Source: Bimastos eiseni (Eukaryota; Annelida; Clitellata; Crassiclitellata; Lumbricidae). From it: a DNA stretch of 64,000 bases. The notes under the pieces are model-generated. The model saw nothing but the letters and a program-made list of their open reading frames with translations. It made no database searches and had not been told where the DNA came from. The stretch covers positions 7,332,598 to 7,396,597 of the forward strand of contig OY365810.1 in NCBI GenBank assembly GCA_959347315.1. Reading direction: 5' to 3'. Both the position numbers and the translations under genes were made by a program. This document shows, in pieces, positions 11,245-25,697 of this stretch; position 1 is the first letter of the stretch; every line of letters begins with the position of its first letter.

Positions 11245-14200
11245 CTACAACAACACAAAAAATTTCAGATTTAGTGAAAACATTTCTTTTAAAAGTCAGT
11301 TTAAAATGAATGTAAACATTTGACTAACTTGGGATAGTTAAATAATGCAAATCGAACATTTATATAGCACACCTTCAAAATATCTATTCTGTGCTAACCA
11401 ATATGATGTTAAATCTCGTTACTAACAAATATGTTACAACATTTAGCAAAAGCAGTGCACAGTAAGCTGAAAGAGTCACCAATGGCTGGCTCACATACAT
11501 GCAGGGAACCAAAAAACGGATTCTGTGTTCAGAGTATCTGCATGCAAGCTGTAAGACATCGGGCCTTTTCAGAGTTGGGCCAGACCATCAGGAATGAAAT
11601 TCCCAAGAATTATGCCTTCTGCCTAGAAACTCCTCGCCTGCAATTTGAAATCAGTATTTTTCAGCCGTTGTCAGACCGGGAGCATCTTTGAGTAGATATC
11701 TTGAAGGGGCGCTATATTAAGTTCACATTTATTGATTGATTGATTGATTGAGTTGCCCACCCAAAATAGCCTGTGAGGAAGGTAATGGGAAACCACCTCA
11801 ACCCAGGGTGGCATAAAAGCAAAAGGACCTGCCTTCAGGCAGATAATTTGTCATCATGATTTATGTATGTAAATGCGTATCTCACAAAGGTAATCCCTTA
11901 AAACACGTGCCATACACCAAACAAAATGGCATCAAAATTATTTTTATTTGGGGAGGCTGAGGCTACTATGGCCCTTTCTTCCCCTAAGGGACAATGGGGT
12001 GATACTGACCCACCACTCGTCCTCATCTTCAGCTAAGATGATGATGATCTCTCCTGGAAGAAACGATAATTCATCTTCATTATCAGCCTCACACTTGAAA
12101 TTGGCAATACAACGTCGCTTCTTCCGTTCGCTTGCTCTCTGAAACCAGATTTAAATCAAATTCCAATAACTTCATTAAATTCCAGTAAATTCCAATAAAT
12201 TCATATAATTCCAGCAAACAGCTGACTTCAAAATGAATTCTAATCTGTAATTTCTATAGCAACTGTTTGTAAAATAAACGGGGTTTCAACAGAAAAGACG
12301 ACACTCCGGCACAACTCGTACTCCAGCAATACCAGTCCCAAGCCTGGACAAAAGAGGAGGGCAACACTAATCAGCCTATGGAGCAATTGCCCTTCAGAGC
12401 CCAACCTGATTTCTAATTGAGAAACACATTTAATTCAAATACCTCAAAAATAGAAACAGTAAAACTAATTTAAAACATAATGCACGAATAAAGTGTTGCT
12501 TCAAAACGTATATAATGTTAAAACAGTTACATAAAGTAATTACACATTCATAATAAGGCTTCTTATAACAACAGCAACCAAAGCAACTTGAAGGAACTTC
12601 AGAGAAGTAATTAGGCAACTATAAAGCAGTAATTTATAATTAGAATTCACCTTCAAAACACTTATACGCAATAACGACTAAGTAAACCACTTGTAAAACA
12701 CATCAACAGTTCTAATTTCAAAAGTTCAAATTGGCCTTCAGGACACTAAGGCTCTTAATATAAGTTCTGACTCATCAAATTTGTATGAGGTAAAGCCAGT
12801 AATAGCAAGCTAAGTGTCGTAAAAACTGGTTTATCAAACGTCTCAAACAACAGCAGTTCCTTAATGAGCCATACAATTAATTGCATAATAAACGGGCGCA
12901 AAAAGCTGGTTTGTTAATTGTCTTTATCGACGGGAATCCTTTCGAGCAGGTAATAAATTATTTAATAAATGAGATCCACTAAGTGCACACTTCACAAAGA
13001 TACAACTGCAATCAAATGGCGTTAGAAAACTGCTCCACTCGGTCTCTAATACTGTTTTAGTCTCTGGTCAGGATTTATTGATCAGCTGGCTTCATCCTAC
13101 TTGAGGAAGTAAGTATCTGCTGATCTGGGTAACGACTATTGAATTGACCATGACTAGATTTCAGAGCAAGGTCAGTTGATGCATACGCATATTTATCAAT
13201 CAATCAATGTAATTTATATAGTGCCTCTTCAAGAGAACTATTCAGAGGCACTCTTGCGCTTTACTCAGGGCCCTGTCAAAGAGGAGTGTTGAAAAGTTTA
13301 TAGAAAGAGAGGTCGTGCAGGAGAGAGTGCAGGCCAGATGGGAAGCTATTCCAAACACTGGGACCCACTATTGAAAAAGCTCTATTCTGTAATATATGTA
13401 CACAACTAGTGTACTAAAGAATATTATTACAATCTATCTGTGCATAAGAAACTCCAGCACTACAAGAACTATGTAAATATAGTAGATGTAGATAATTAAT
13501 TAAAAAAATCGATAATCACCCTTCGCGACTCATTATCCTTGATTTGACACAATTAAGGAATTCTGAACTTGATGCTATCTGCAAACTCTTCATCTAATGC
13601 ACTTTGAAGCTTGCCATAATAGCCATAATAGACCAACTTCTCAGGTTATCAGGGAAGTGCTAACCCATTGAAAAACCCATCATCTTATTGATACTTAGCA
13701 CCATTTAGGACAGCATACAGAATACCTCTGACTAATTTATCTCAAATGGCACTAGATAAATTTCCAATTACAATCACTCTAAAATTAGAACTCCCAACAC
13801 AAAAACATAATTTTTAACTGCAATATTTTATTACAATAATCCATATACTACAATAATTAATTTACTACAAGCCTAACTCTAAAAACATTTTTCAATCGAT
13901 GGCGCTGAGCAATTGTGAGTAAAGGACACACTCAATGCCCTACATAGGAAGTGTCCCACGGGAAAAGACTCTACCCGTACTCTCCACACCTCAAGGTGAG
14001 CGACCCACATATAACTAAGAGCAGGAATTTCAATTCAGATCCAGACAACCATTTTTCCTGGTACCTGTGGAGCTTCGTTCGTTGAGGGCACAAAAGGAGC
14101 TTTCCGATCGTTATTGCCGAGTCCAGGCGGTTGCAGTTGCCCCATATTCGCAGCCATATTCGAGGCTAAAATACGTGGCTTAACTGGTATTGGAGGAGGT

Positions 14201-17200
14201 GGAAGATCAGCACGAATGCCTTCACCTGCAGATAAAAAAACATGGGAGTTTTCAAAGAAAATCACATAAGTCTGTTAGCACTCTATTCAACATTAGGATC
14301 TGCATATGGTTTCCTCTTTCCTGCATATCAATTCACAGACAACCACCTTGCTTAACTGTCAATCACCCAAGAGGATTTGAACAGATTGAACACACTGGGC
14401 ACTCTCATACACCGAACAGATATCTCCACAAACAAGCCTGCAGACCTACTAAGCAAACATACTGCTTTATTTATTTTCAGACAAAGTAGACTAGCTCAGC
14501 ATATATCTTCTCCTCCTCCCTGGTGCAATTGTTAACATTCCCAAGACACCCATGTAACCATAAATTCTGAAAGGTACACAAAAGGTGCTATGTAAATCGA
14601 TTAGCTTAGACCAGTACCTCTGACCTAGTCTGAGAACATAGCCTCAAATCAAAATAGTAGTCCTCAAAAATTAGATATCAGACTTAACTACTGATTATTT
14701 TAATGAGTCAAGACCAGTTAAAACCAACTTTTGATCCATTCTGTGTATACGACCTTGGAAAAGAATTTCAACATCTATCAGATATGAAAATTTAAACGAT
14801 CTTCATATTACCCAACTCACCCGGGGGTTGGAAAGTATTTGGTACTCGTGATAGACGAGGGTTAGGAGGCGGTTTTGAGCTGAAAACAATAAGAGCAATC
14901 AGACACGCAATAAAACGGAAGAAACACACTCTGTTTACATCAACCGCAATAGACATTAAAAAATCAATTCTCTACTACTTGAAAATGGTGTCATAAAATT
15001 AAAATAAGATACTTTCAGCAATGTTTTGTAGCATTAAACGGATTCAAGTGGGCATGTAACGGCACTTACGCAATTATATAAATAATAATAATGTAATTGA
15101 GCATTTATATATAGCACCCCTTCAAGATATCTATTCAGAGATTTTTTACTAATATATAAATAATAATAAGAACGAATGCTTTTGTGGTGACAGTAATGGA
15201 GACCAATGGTGTTTGGAATTGAAGGATTGAATTTTGTGTCGGATCAGGGACGAAGGTTGACCGATGCGACTCATGACACAACCGAAACAAGCTACCTGTT
15301 CCGAAGACTCTTGGTAGCTGCCCAATGCTGGATCTCCTTCCACTTTACCCTGACTTTACCATACCAAAATGGTAACTTAGTTAATTTAATAATTTAATAC
15401 AGATTAATAATAATAATCCCTGATTGTTTTGGTCAGTGGTACAATCAGAACAAAGATGAAACAGAAGGACCATTTAATTATCAGTCTATCAGTTTATGAT
15501 ATTAATAATTATAACGATAATAAGTGCATAAAATAAACTAAACGTTAAACTGAAAAAAAATCAACAATAATTACGACTTATTTTTAAGCCGTAGAGGCAA
15601 AAACGGTGCTGTACACAAATTCAAAAATTGAAAACAGTTGTGTTCTATTTCAAGAAAGAAAGTCTTGAGCACAGATTTAAAATTGCAGACTATTTCATTA
15701 TAAAACACTGATAATAAAGGCTATGCAACCAGGAAATTATTATTAATAAATTAAATAATTAGTAATTTCTATAACATTGGTGTCTAATGTCCTAGGCACA
15801 AATCAACAAAAGAGCCACTGGGCATACGTGCTAAAGGGGCACAATAAATAATATAGTGAATAAATATACAAATAACATAAATATATATACAATATTAATA
15901 TAAATAATATAACAGTAAGGACATTAATAATTCATATAAATAACATAAATATATATATCTAAATATATATACATATATGTATTTATATAGAATGAGGGGA
16001 GCTTAGAGTAATTGATAACACACTGGGGTGCAGAGCTGACAAACCAAGTTAAAAACCCAGCAGCGGCTCTGGTTAAATTAAATCTACATGTATAGCGCCG
16101 TGGAGCATTTGCATGTCTGCTGACATTATCCGTTTACACTATGTCTGTAATCATACTGGTGCTTTTGTCAGTTTGAAAAATGAAAGAAAATTAGTAATAT
16201 TATTATTTATGTAATATAAATAATAAAACATAAATAACATAATGAATTACTAAGAAACGAAAAGAGACCTTGTCTGTGGCGGGACCTGTGTAGCAGGGGG
16301 TCCCGGAAGAGAGAGTTCCGGGACCCGCGCACGCCCCACCTTCTGAGGCAGAGGCGGAGGCGGGTCGGAAGGAGAACGCAACCGGCCAGACAATAACTGG
16401 CCAAAACCTGGGTCGGAGGGGTTTCTCAGGTGACCCCGGGTAGCGGGCGGTGGGGGCGCGGGCGTCTTTTTGCGAAGGGTCGAGTCTCTCTGAGAGGGCA
16501 GACCGGCCGGACCGGGCATCTGACCGATGCTTGATCCTATGCTATCAGAGGTAGAGGCCACTGTAACAAAGCAGAATCATTCAAGTGCATTGACGGAAAA
16601 GAATGAAAATATCGTCAGAAAAGTGCAAAGATAACAGTTGGAAAAATGACCAACAAGGAGGAAATAAGTGAGCAAGAAGGGCAAAGAACAAACTACAGAT
16701 ATCATATGCAAAAAGATACTACTTAATACAATGCACTTCAATCAATAAATCAATCAAAAAGACTCTGCATCACATAGTGCCCTTCAGGGTGTTAACTCAG
16801 AGGCACTCCCAGCCCCACTGCAATTGAAAAGGACTGACCTCAAATAAGTGTAAAATGCAGGTGGTCTTCCTAGGTAGGAGATAGAGCTCTAGGGGAGTCA
16901 TGTCCAGATGGTCGGTCCTACGACCGAGAAAGTCTGATGCTGCATTACATACTTACTTACTTAAAACCAGAGAATTTATCACCTAGTAACAGAAACTATT
17001 TTGCAATAGAACAGATTCACAATTAAAGCAGATTTAATTGGGTTCATGAATAAAATTAAAAATTAATTAAATCTAAGCTGATAAATTTACAAAAAGAAGC
17101 ACAGAAGCAAATAAGTCACTTAGTAGAAACAGTAAATTCCAAATAGATATAAAGAGTCTTATATAGAGTCTTCAGAATTAGAAAAGTCAGTGTGTGTGTT

Positions 17201-20200
17201 CAAGAGTGCTTTGAAATATTCCAAGACAGTGGATAGAAATAATCTCATGCAATACTCTAGTAGCAAATTAAACTGTTAAAATACAAACGAGTGTTGCAGA
17301 AACATTCATACACACTTTCTCGTAATAAAACACTGTGAACGGACTTTAAATTAAGACTTTCAAAACAAAAGTGAAATTCTGTATAAATTTTATCGACGAA
17401 TATATAAAACAAGAGTTGCTCAGAAACATTCATACACAATTATCACTCGATAATAAAACACTGTCAACCAACCTATCGAGACTTGCAAAACAATGAGAAA
17501 TTATCTGCATAAAGTTAAATGATTCTGACATGCAAAAGAACGTACGTTTCTGACGACCCATCGTTGGGAATCCAGTGGAGAGAGTGAATTTGAGATTGTC
17601 AGTTGTGAGTGACCTGTCGTGGAGCGATAGTCCGCTGCCAAACGAAGACAGTTCCCGGTCGCTTCCCATCACAAGACTCGGAGGACGTGATCGCATTTTC
17701 CTCTCGGGCGTCTAAAACACAGAAATTGATAAGATCGATAAGATAAAAATACAATGTAATGTTATATTTATAAAGCACCCCGTCAAGATATCTACTCAGA
17801 GGCGCTCTCTGCACAGGCCTATCTGATGTCAAATGTCATCATAACGAATATACTACATCTAAAATGTTCGTTGGGTATGAATGTTTATGAAAACACATCA
17901 AAAACTAACCTATTGCACAGGATTTCGTATGTCAATATGAATCTGTAGGTTTGTCCAAATGGTGTTGGTCCACCATTGTTGACTCTTCTAGCTTACTGTG
18001 CATTCTTTTGCTACATGGTGCTATGCTCTGGCTCTTAGAAGAACAAGATATGCAGTCCTTTACACTAGCCCTGAGGCAGTCACGTATATGCAGTGCCAAC
18101 GACTTAATTTTCTCAGCCTCAGCGTATGAGGGCGGACGGTCATTCCTCTTCCTGACCCATCAAGAGTGTGTATGATAAGTGTAACCTTGTCTTCAGAGAA
18201 TTTATCTTAAAACTGTACAAAACTTTCACCTGGTTCTGGCATAATGCTCAAATATCAGCCTCTCAACAAAGTGCCATACTTGTAAACAGCAAAACTACAC
18301 GATAGAGCAATAACAGATGACAACCAATTTAAAACGAGTCGAATTTTCTATATTGCAGCCTGCAAGACGTCTGTCTGTCCTACTACTCATGTTACCAATG
18401 CCACCAAGCGAATGGAAGGCCGAGTCAACCATATGGGACTGGCAGGTATCGAACCCATATCCTTCTCATCTAAATGCCAGTGTTACCATCCAACCATCTC
18501 TCTTAAAATCAATCAGTTAATCAGATTTACTTGACTCTGTATACTCACTGTAGCTTCGAGCTCATCATCGCTGTAGTCGAGCATATGCTCATCCTGAACA
18601 AAAACAAAAAGCTCATCTATAGACAAATCCTTTCAAGTCCTACATAGTTAAACTGCAGATCCAGGTACAATATCAGATATCCTCAAAAGGGAAAGCATGC
18701 AAACTATACAAGTATAGGCCTGTGTTTAAGAAATGTTAAAATAGCCAAATACAGACACAATAAATAGTAGAAATGGTAACAAGAGAGAATAACAGTATCA
18801 AATACTAGTAACAATAGCAAAATATTAATTCTAACAGCAGTAGCAATAGTACTAACAGTAGTAAATAGTAGTAACTATAGTAGTCCTAATAAGTAGTATA
18901 AATAATAGTAAAATAGTAATAAAAATAGCCAAATAACAGCATTGCAGCACAGTAAAACATTCTATAAAATACACATAAAACTGTATTCAGGCACTGGACA
19001 AAGAAGAGAAGAAAAGATGAGGACTGCGTACATACCACGGTGAAATTCCATTCGATATTTAGATTTCCGAACAGATCGCACTTTCCCGCAACTGCGTGAT
19101 TGAGCTGAAGCAGAAATTGCAAGTCAAAAGTAACGTAATGTAATATTTACATAGCACCCCACCAGGACTCTGTGCTAGCCACCATGATATAAAATGTCAT
19201 TACTAACTATTATGTTAAGCAAAGACAGATAGAAGTCTGAAACCGAGTCTTATAGTCACCCATATATCAGAGCATCTTTGCAGTCACAGTACAGCAAGTC
19301 TTCACTCAAAAATACTTGGCAAAACTCGGACTCAGTAAAACATTGAGTCTAAGTTTTAATCTTTCCGATTATCTGTTTTGAAACGAAAATCAGATATTTC
19401 AATTCATAAAATGACAATCGACCTAAGTAAAACTATAAAATACTATTATTTTTATCTACAAAACAACATTCTACCTAACTAAAACTGTGCTGCTAATATT
19501 AATGCATACAAGTTAAATAAATAAGCAATACCTTTACTTGTAAGGCAAGCCTCAACAATGCCATCCTTCAAGCAGCAACTTAAAAAAACAGACATGCAGA
19601 GCAGAGGAAATGATTTCAATTCTCACAACCCCTTAAGGTTGAATAGTCCTTCTTTTGCTAGGCAGAGGCGTTGTTTAAAAAGGATGTATAATGTAATTGG
19701 CGCCTTGCATGGCCGCCGACAGTTAAATTCAACTCATGTAATAACCTGTTATCATCCATTCATACTCTACTTGTAATCATCATCACATAATTTTATTAAA
19801 CATTTAGAACAACATTCACTAACTGAAACTGCCTGCATCGCAATAATGACACCATAGAAGTCACGAAGATCAGAACCACGCATCGTTTAATCCAGTCAGA
19901 TCTGTCTGACTCACCAGATCCACGCAAACATCGTGTTTCAATCGAGTCGCAATATCCAGAGCTGTTTCACCGGCCGCATTTTCGTGGTTCACCAGATCCA
20001 GTTGAGTTCGAAGTAACAGCTTCATCGCCTCCGTTCGGTTGTGCCAAGCGCACAGATGAAGGGCAGTGTTACCATCTGACGTATGTCGAACCAGTTCCTG
20101 GCTGTAATGTAATGTAACAGAAGAGTACGTCAAACATTGAAAAGTAAACACTGACAATTTGCAGAATTGCTTTGATTCGTGAAGTATAGAAACCACGCTG

Positions 20201-23200
20201 GGCAATAATGAACTTAAAGTCATATACTCATATGAGAAATAAATATAACAAATGGAATCAAACAATACAAATGATGTAGTTGTAATGGTATATCAAGTAT
20301 TTATATAGCGCCGATTTAAGTCGTAGGCGCTCCCGACCCGGGCCGGTGTATCAACTGAGGAAGAGGGGCAGCTTTTAGTTGCTTACGGAACTGATCAGAG
20401 GTTAAGGAAGAATAGTTGGTCTTTATGGACTGAGGCAGCCAGTTCCTGTTGTATAGGGACCTACAGTGGCAAAACTTCTAGACTGGGCCATAGAAGTATG
20501 TGACCAAAGGACAACTTGATAGCCCAAAACTGAGGACCATACGGAGGAACAACTGGGTGAGGAGGTTACTGGATTACAGTTGGTTCCGAGGTAGAGTCAG
20601 TAAGACGCAGCAGACCTCAGATAGAATTTATTGGTATATATATATAGGAAGCCAATGATAAAAGACGAGATGTGGCGAAATTTCTCAGATGGATAGTTAA
20701 ATCATAAGACTTTTATACCGTCACTATAATAATAATAATACACTAGGTATCAGATGATTGGACTTCAAAACAGGATTCTCATTTGATCAATTCCAAAGAT
20801 TACTCAGATGAAACAGATACTCAGCATAAATAGGACAACAATAACAATAGTAACAGCATGAACTAAAAGAATTATGACAATAGATATGGACAATTGAGTT
20901 CCGTAATTAACGCTGATGATTAAAGCCACAGAAAGAATTTACAACTTATGCAAAAGGTTTTGAAAGTATGAGAAAAGTCAATGACTGAGGTAAAACAACA
21001 TGGCATATAATAAGAATATGCTGAAAACTAAGATTCATATTAGAAAATGTTCAGAAATCAGGCTTTTTATAGCACTCCAGAATATCATTTCAGAAGCATA
21101 AGTCATAATCAAAGTATGAAGAATGTATTGCTAATACAGATATTCTACATAGATTATGTACATATGAGCTGACCTATTGGAATTCTGAATAATGAAATCG
21201 ACGATGACTGGGGAGGAACTGGTGTCGTTTATGATGGCCAAATGAAGAGCATTCTCTCCATTTTCCTACAACAACACATGAAATAAATATTTAATCAGCC
21301 TGAATTATTAATTCTTTCAACATATTTAAGAACCTTATAAGGCGATCGAATCAGAGGCAATGTCGATGGAAAACGTGGGCTTATGAAGAAGTAAAATCTA
21401 GATAAATAACTGAAAATCAGCTTGAGTAGCCAGAGTAAAAGGCTCCACCAGGAAAGAAGTCTCAAGAGTACGAGCAGAAATAGAGAAACCCAAGGGGGTT
21501 ATGATTCTAGAGTGAGTCGTATAGGGTAGATCGTTCCAAAGGGCCAGTAGATGAATAAGTGCGAAATTGGGCAGTAGAAGTCGGAATCTGAGGCACCAAG
21601 AGGTCTTGTCGGTCGGTAGAACGGAGAGGGCAACCAGAGGTAGACGAAAAAGGACAACAAATAAGGGCCCAAACATAGTGTTGAATCTGACCCAAAACAC
21701 ATTGTGGAAGTACGGAAAAGAAGTTTAAACCGAACACAGGTCATGAGCGGAAGCCAGTCTGAAGTCACGAAGGTCGAGATATGTGAGAGATGAGGAAGAC
21801 GGGCGATCAGACGTGCAGCAGCATTTAGCATTGACTGAAGAGAGAGGTGTGCTCTCACCATGTCTGGCAAGGCAGCCATGAAATCAACTCCTTCAGCAAA
21901 GACCTGGAGGAGCGTTGACAGTTCTTGTGATGTTATTGCAGCTTTTAGGTCGGCTCTCCTGTCTTCTGGGTTGGGACATGTCACCATGATGTAACGACGC
22001 TTTTCATATTTGTTTCTAATGAACACCTTCTTGTCATCCCTGCAAATACAACAACATATTAAACTATCACAACAACATATTAAACTATCACAACAACATA
22101 TTAAACTATCACAACAACATATTAAACCATCACAACAACATATTATATTATCACAACATGCTACACAATCTTGAATAGTTTTGCGAATATGCATATCTTT
22201 GGTTATTTAACCTTGCTTATCACAGGATCGACTACATTGACTATGTTATTGTGATAGTTTAATATGTTTTTGTGATAGTTTAATATGTTGTTGCGATAGT
22301 TTAATGTCGTTGTAATAGACTGGCCAGTGGCCATGTCTTGCATTATATGCATGACATGGGAAATACAGTCATTTAAGGCATTTCTCTTATCTGGGGTTTT
22401 CATGCTGAGAGCGCCTCTGAATAGTTACTCTGTGAGAGGAGCTATATAAATCTAAAAATAGGATATGATACGACATGCTCCACTGACTGCCTGTTCCCTA
22501 GGAAACAGAATTTAGGATGTTAGACTGGGCTTGTTGGTGCCAGTTATGGAATGCCTCTGCCCACTTGTGGGAGCATAATCGCAAACTACGGCTTGGAAAT
22601 CTTCATTCTACATTTTGAGGCGAACTTGCTTAAGTTTTCAGCTATAAGGTCAAACACACTGAATAGCCTTCCATTGTGATCCGTATGCTCCTAGAACTAT
22701 GAAATTTAGATAAACCTTTTACAATCACCTGAAAATGGTTCTTTATCGCCAAATTTGGGTTCAGTAGGTATCACAAAGGATTTGAGGGGCAGAATCTACG
22801 TCCATTGAAGTAAATGAATGAATGAATGAATATCCTGCTTGAAAATAGACTAATTCACAAATTTACTTTATTATCACATTCATCGCTCATATTTATCTGA
22901 CTAATTTCCAAAAATAAATTTTAATGCAATAAAACGAACTGTAACAAAAGGTTTAGCAAAATATTGTAAAGGTGAGCTGCATTGTTTCAGTACACATTCG
23001 TCATCATCAAAATTGTAAAGTAAACAACATTATTACAGGACTTACATGCTGCTTCTCTGAACAGGTTTGTCGGCCAAATGGAGGCTCACCTCCATGATAT
23101 CGTTGAAAGTGCTGTTGCTCATATTTCGAGCAAGCTGTCAATCACAAACAAAAATTATGTCCGAGGGCAAGAGTTAATTATGGTACAAAACTTTGTTCAC

Positions 23201-25661
23201 AAAACTTCTTTATAAAGACTTGGCATAAAATATTTCTGCAAAGACTGACGTGGTCAGACAATACCAGCCTCAAAATCAATGTAAATTGTCTTTGGCTTCA
23301 CATTTATTTCAACAATGTGCAATTGTGCAGGTCACAAGAGTAACGACTGTTATTACTGCAAACGCTTTAATGTGTAAGGTCATGAAGGAATGTGAATCTG
23401 AGGTACATAGTCAGTCATTAGGTGAATAGTCATAGCAAGTCATTAGGTGAATAGTCATAGCCAGTCATTAGGTGAATAGTCATAGTCAGTCATTAGGTGA
23501 ATAGTCATAGCCAGTCATTAGGTGAATAGTCATAGCCAGTCATTAGGTGAATAGTCATAGTCAGTCATTAGGTGAATAGTCATAGTCAGCCATTAGGTGA
23601 ATAGTCATAGCCAGCCATTAGGTGCATAGTCAGTCAGTCATTAGATGAATAGTCATAGTCAGTCATTAGGTGAATAGTCATAGTCAGTCATTATGTGATT
23701 AGCAGATATCTCAATATCTGAATAATCTAAAGGCAATGAGAAACAGTGAATTTTGAGGCATTTCTTAAAGCAAGAGAAACCTTTCGAACGTCAATCAGAC
23801 ATTACAGACATTTGCGACACGCGGAAAGTCACACCTAAATGCGAATCGGAAGCATGGTCATTCCTTGAAAGCAGCAACATGGAATGCATGAGAGCCTAGG
23901 ACAACACTGCATCGAGGCTCAACGAAAAAACTCAAGGAGTACAGAGATTATAGAACTAGCAAGGAGTACTCATTGCAAGGGTTTGGCAGCTGAGACCAGC
24001 CAGTTCACACAATTATCAAACCATGTTCATGTATAATATTAAGTGTTCCATTTCTTTAAAAATAACACAGGAGTTGTAATGATTGTGAACATACAAGAAA
24101 GTAGAGCATAATGAAACCCTTACGAGTAGTTGAGCCGTGTTGAGTTCATCGATTACGATCGACTGAGTCCTTGAAACGTGAACGCCCATATCTCTGTGGA
24201 CTCCACAACATTCAAGGCAGATGAGAACGCCAAGGTTGACCGACAGCCACTCAGGAGCTATATAAAAAGAAAATGACAACCACTCAGGACATATCTTATA
24301 TATATATACACACCAGCTACAGTTGAAAACGAAGAACACCATTTTGGTAAAACGCAAACACCAATGCTGAGAGAGAAATTATATAACAGACACTCATGAC
24401 ATCAATGTCACTTTATTCTTTATGTAAATTTCACCCTCTTTTATCTAACTTAGCTTGCATAAAGTTTGTCATGGACGGATCATCGGTGTTCTTTCAACAC
24501 ATTTCTTGGTATGTTGCCGTCGACCTACAGAGCTGAAATTTTGCACACATTTCAGGCTTGCATGACAATGCAATGTATCAAATTTTTAAGGACAAAACTT
24601 AAAAATTGAGAAAAAAGTGACAAAAATCCAAAAAATTCAATAATGTTTAACCACTCGAACGAATCCTCCTTGACGAGCTCCACTACGGCTAGTTTACATC
24701 ATCAATGATATTTAATCAAAAATGTCTTAAGGAAATGGAACGATTGCGCCATCTACCAGATAAAAGAGGGTCCCAAAAAAGCTATGTTTTTACTTTAACT
24801 TGTTTATATGTTAATTTGTTGCAGTGTTTATGGTACAAAGCAATGAAAAAATAAGGAGAAGTAAGATCATAGAGAGTAAAAGAGATAGACAGAGAGAAAT
24901 ACAAGGAAGCAGACACACAGAAACCCAAAGGCACATACAAAATGACAAAGAGACAGACAGAGAAACACAAGGAAGCAGACACACAGAAACCCAAAGGCAC
25001 ATACACAATAAGAGAGAAAGAGACAGAAAGAGGAACAGCTGGATGCAGACTGAATCAAACCGATAAAGCAAGACAGGAAGATACAGAAGAGGACAAAGAC
25101 AGAGCCGTAGAGACAGACACCTGGAGCTCCACAGTCGCAACAGTGTTGATTCCCTGGCAGGCGTTTTATCTCCTGAATGATCCTCCTTGTCAGCTCCATT
25201 ATGCTCTGCGTGTACGGCTCAGAGCTCGATGCGGAATGCTCGCCAAACGCTTTCATCAGAACCAATTCCTTTGCATTATTTAGAACCGAAATCCATCTGA
25301 AAAACATCAGTTCATTGAAAGATATAACTATCATTTAAATTATAAAATCATTCATTATCATTATATCATATTAATATAACTATCTGTCCATAAGAAATCA
25401 TTCAATATTATTATAAATAATTATAATATTATTCTAATTATCATTCAATATGAAATTGCTTGACAAAGACTACATTATTTAGACACCAGGTACTTATTAC
25501 CTACCTAAACATTTTTTATTATTCAACCATGAAAACACAGTAGATAAATTATCTGAGTCAAGAAGAGCAAGATAAACATTTCAACATTGCCTAGGACCTC
25601 CAATTCGCACTTCTGCACAACCTTGTATGTGTTAAAAATCTGTGTGATGATGATGATGATC

Positions 25662-25697
<36 letters not shown>

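Noticed and set aside
18405..18510. tRNA gene
   Set aside because: The B box is perfect, but the ends do not pair into an acceptor stem and extra sequence follows; a SINE head is the better reading.
23405..23699. CRISPR-like array
   Set aside because: Units are contiguous with no unique spacers, and the DNA is eukaryotic.
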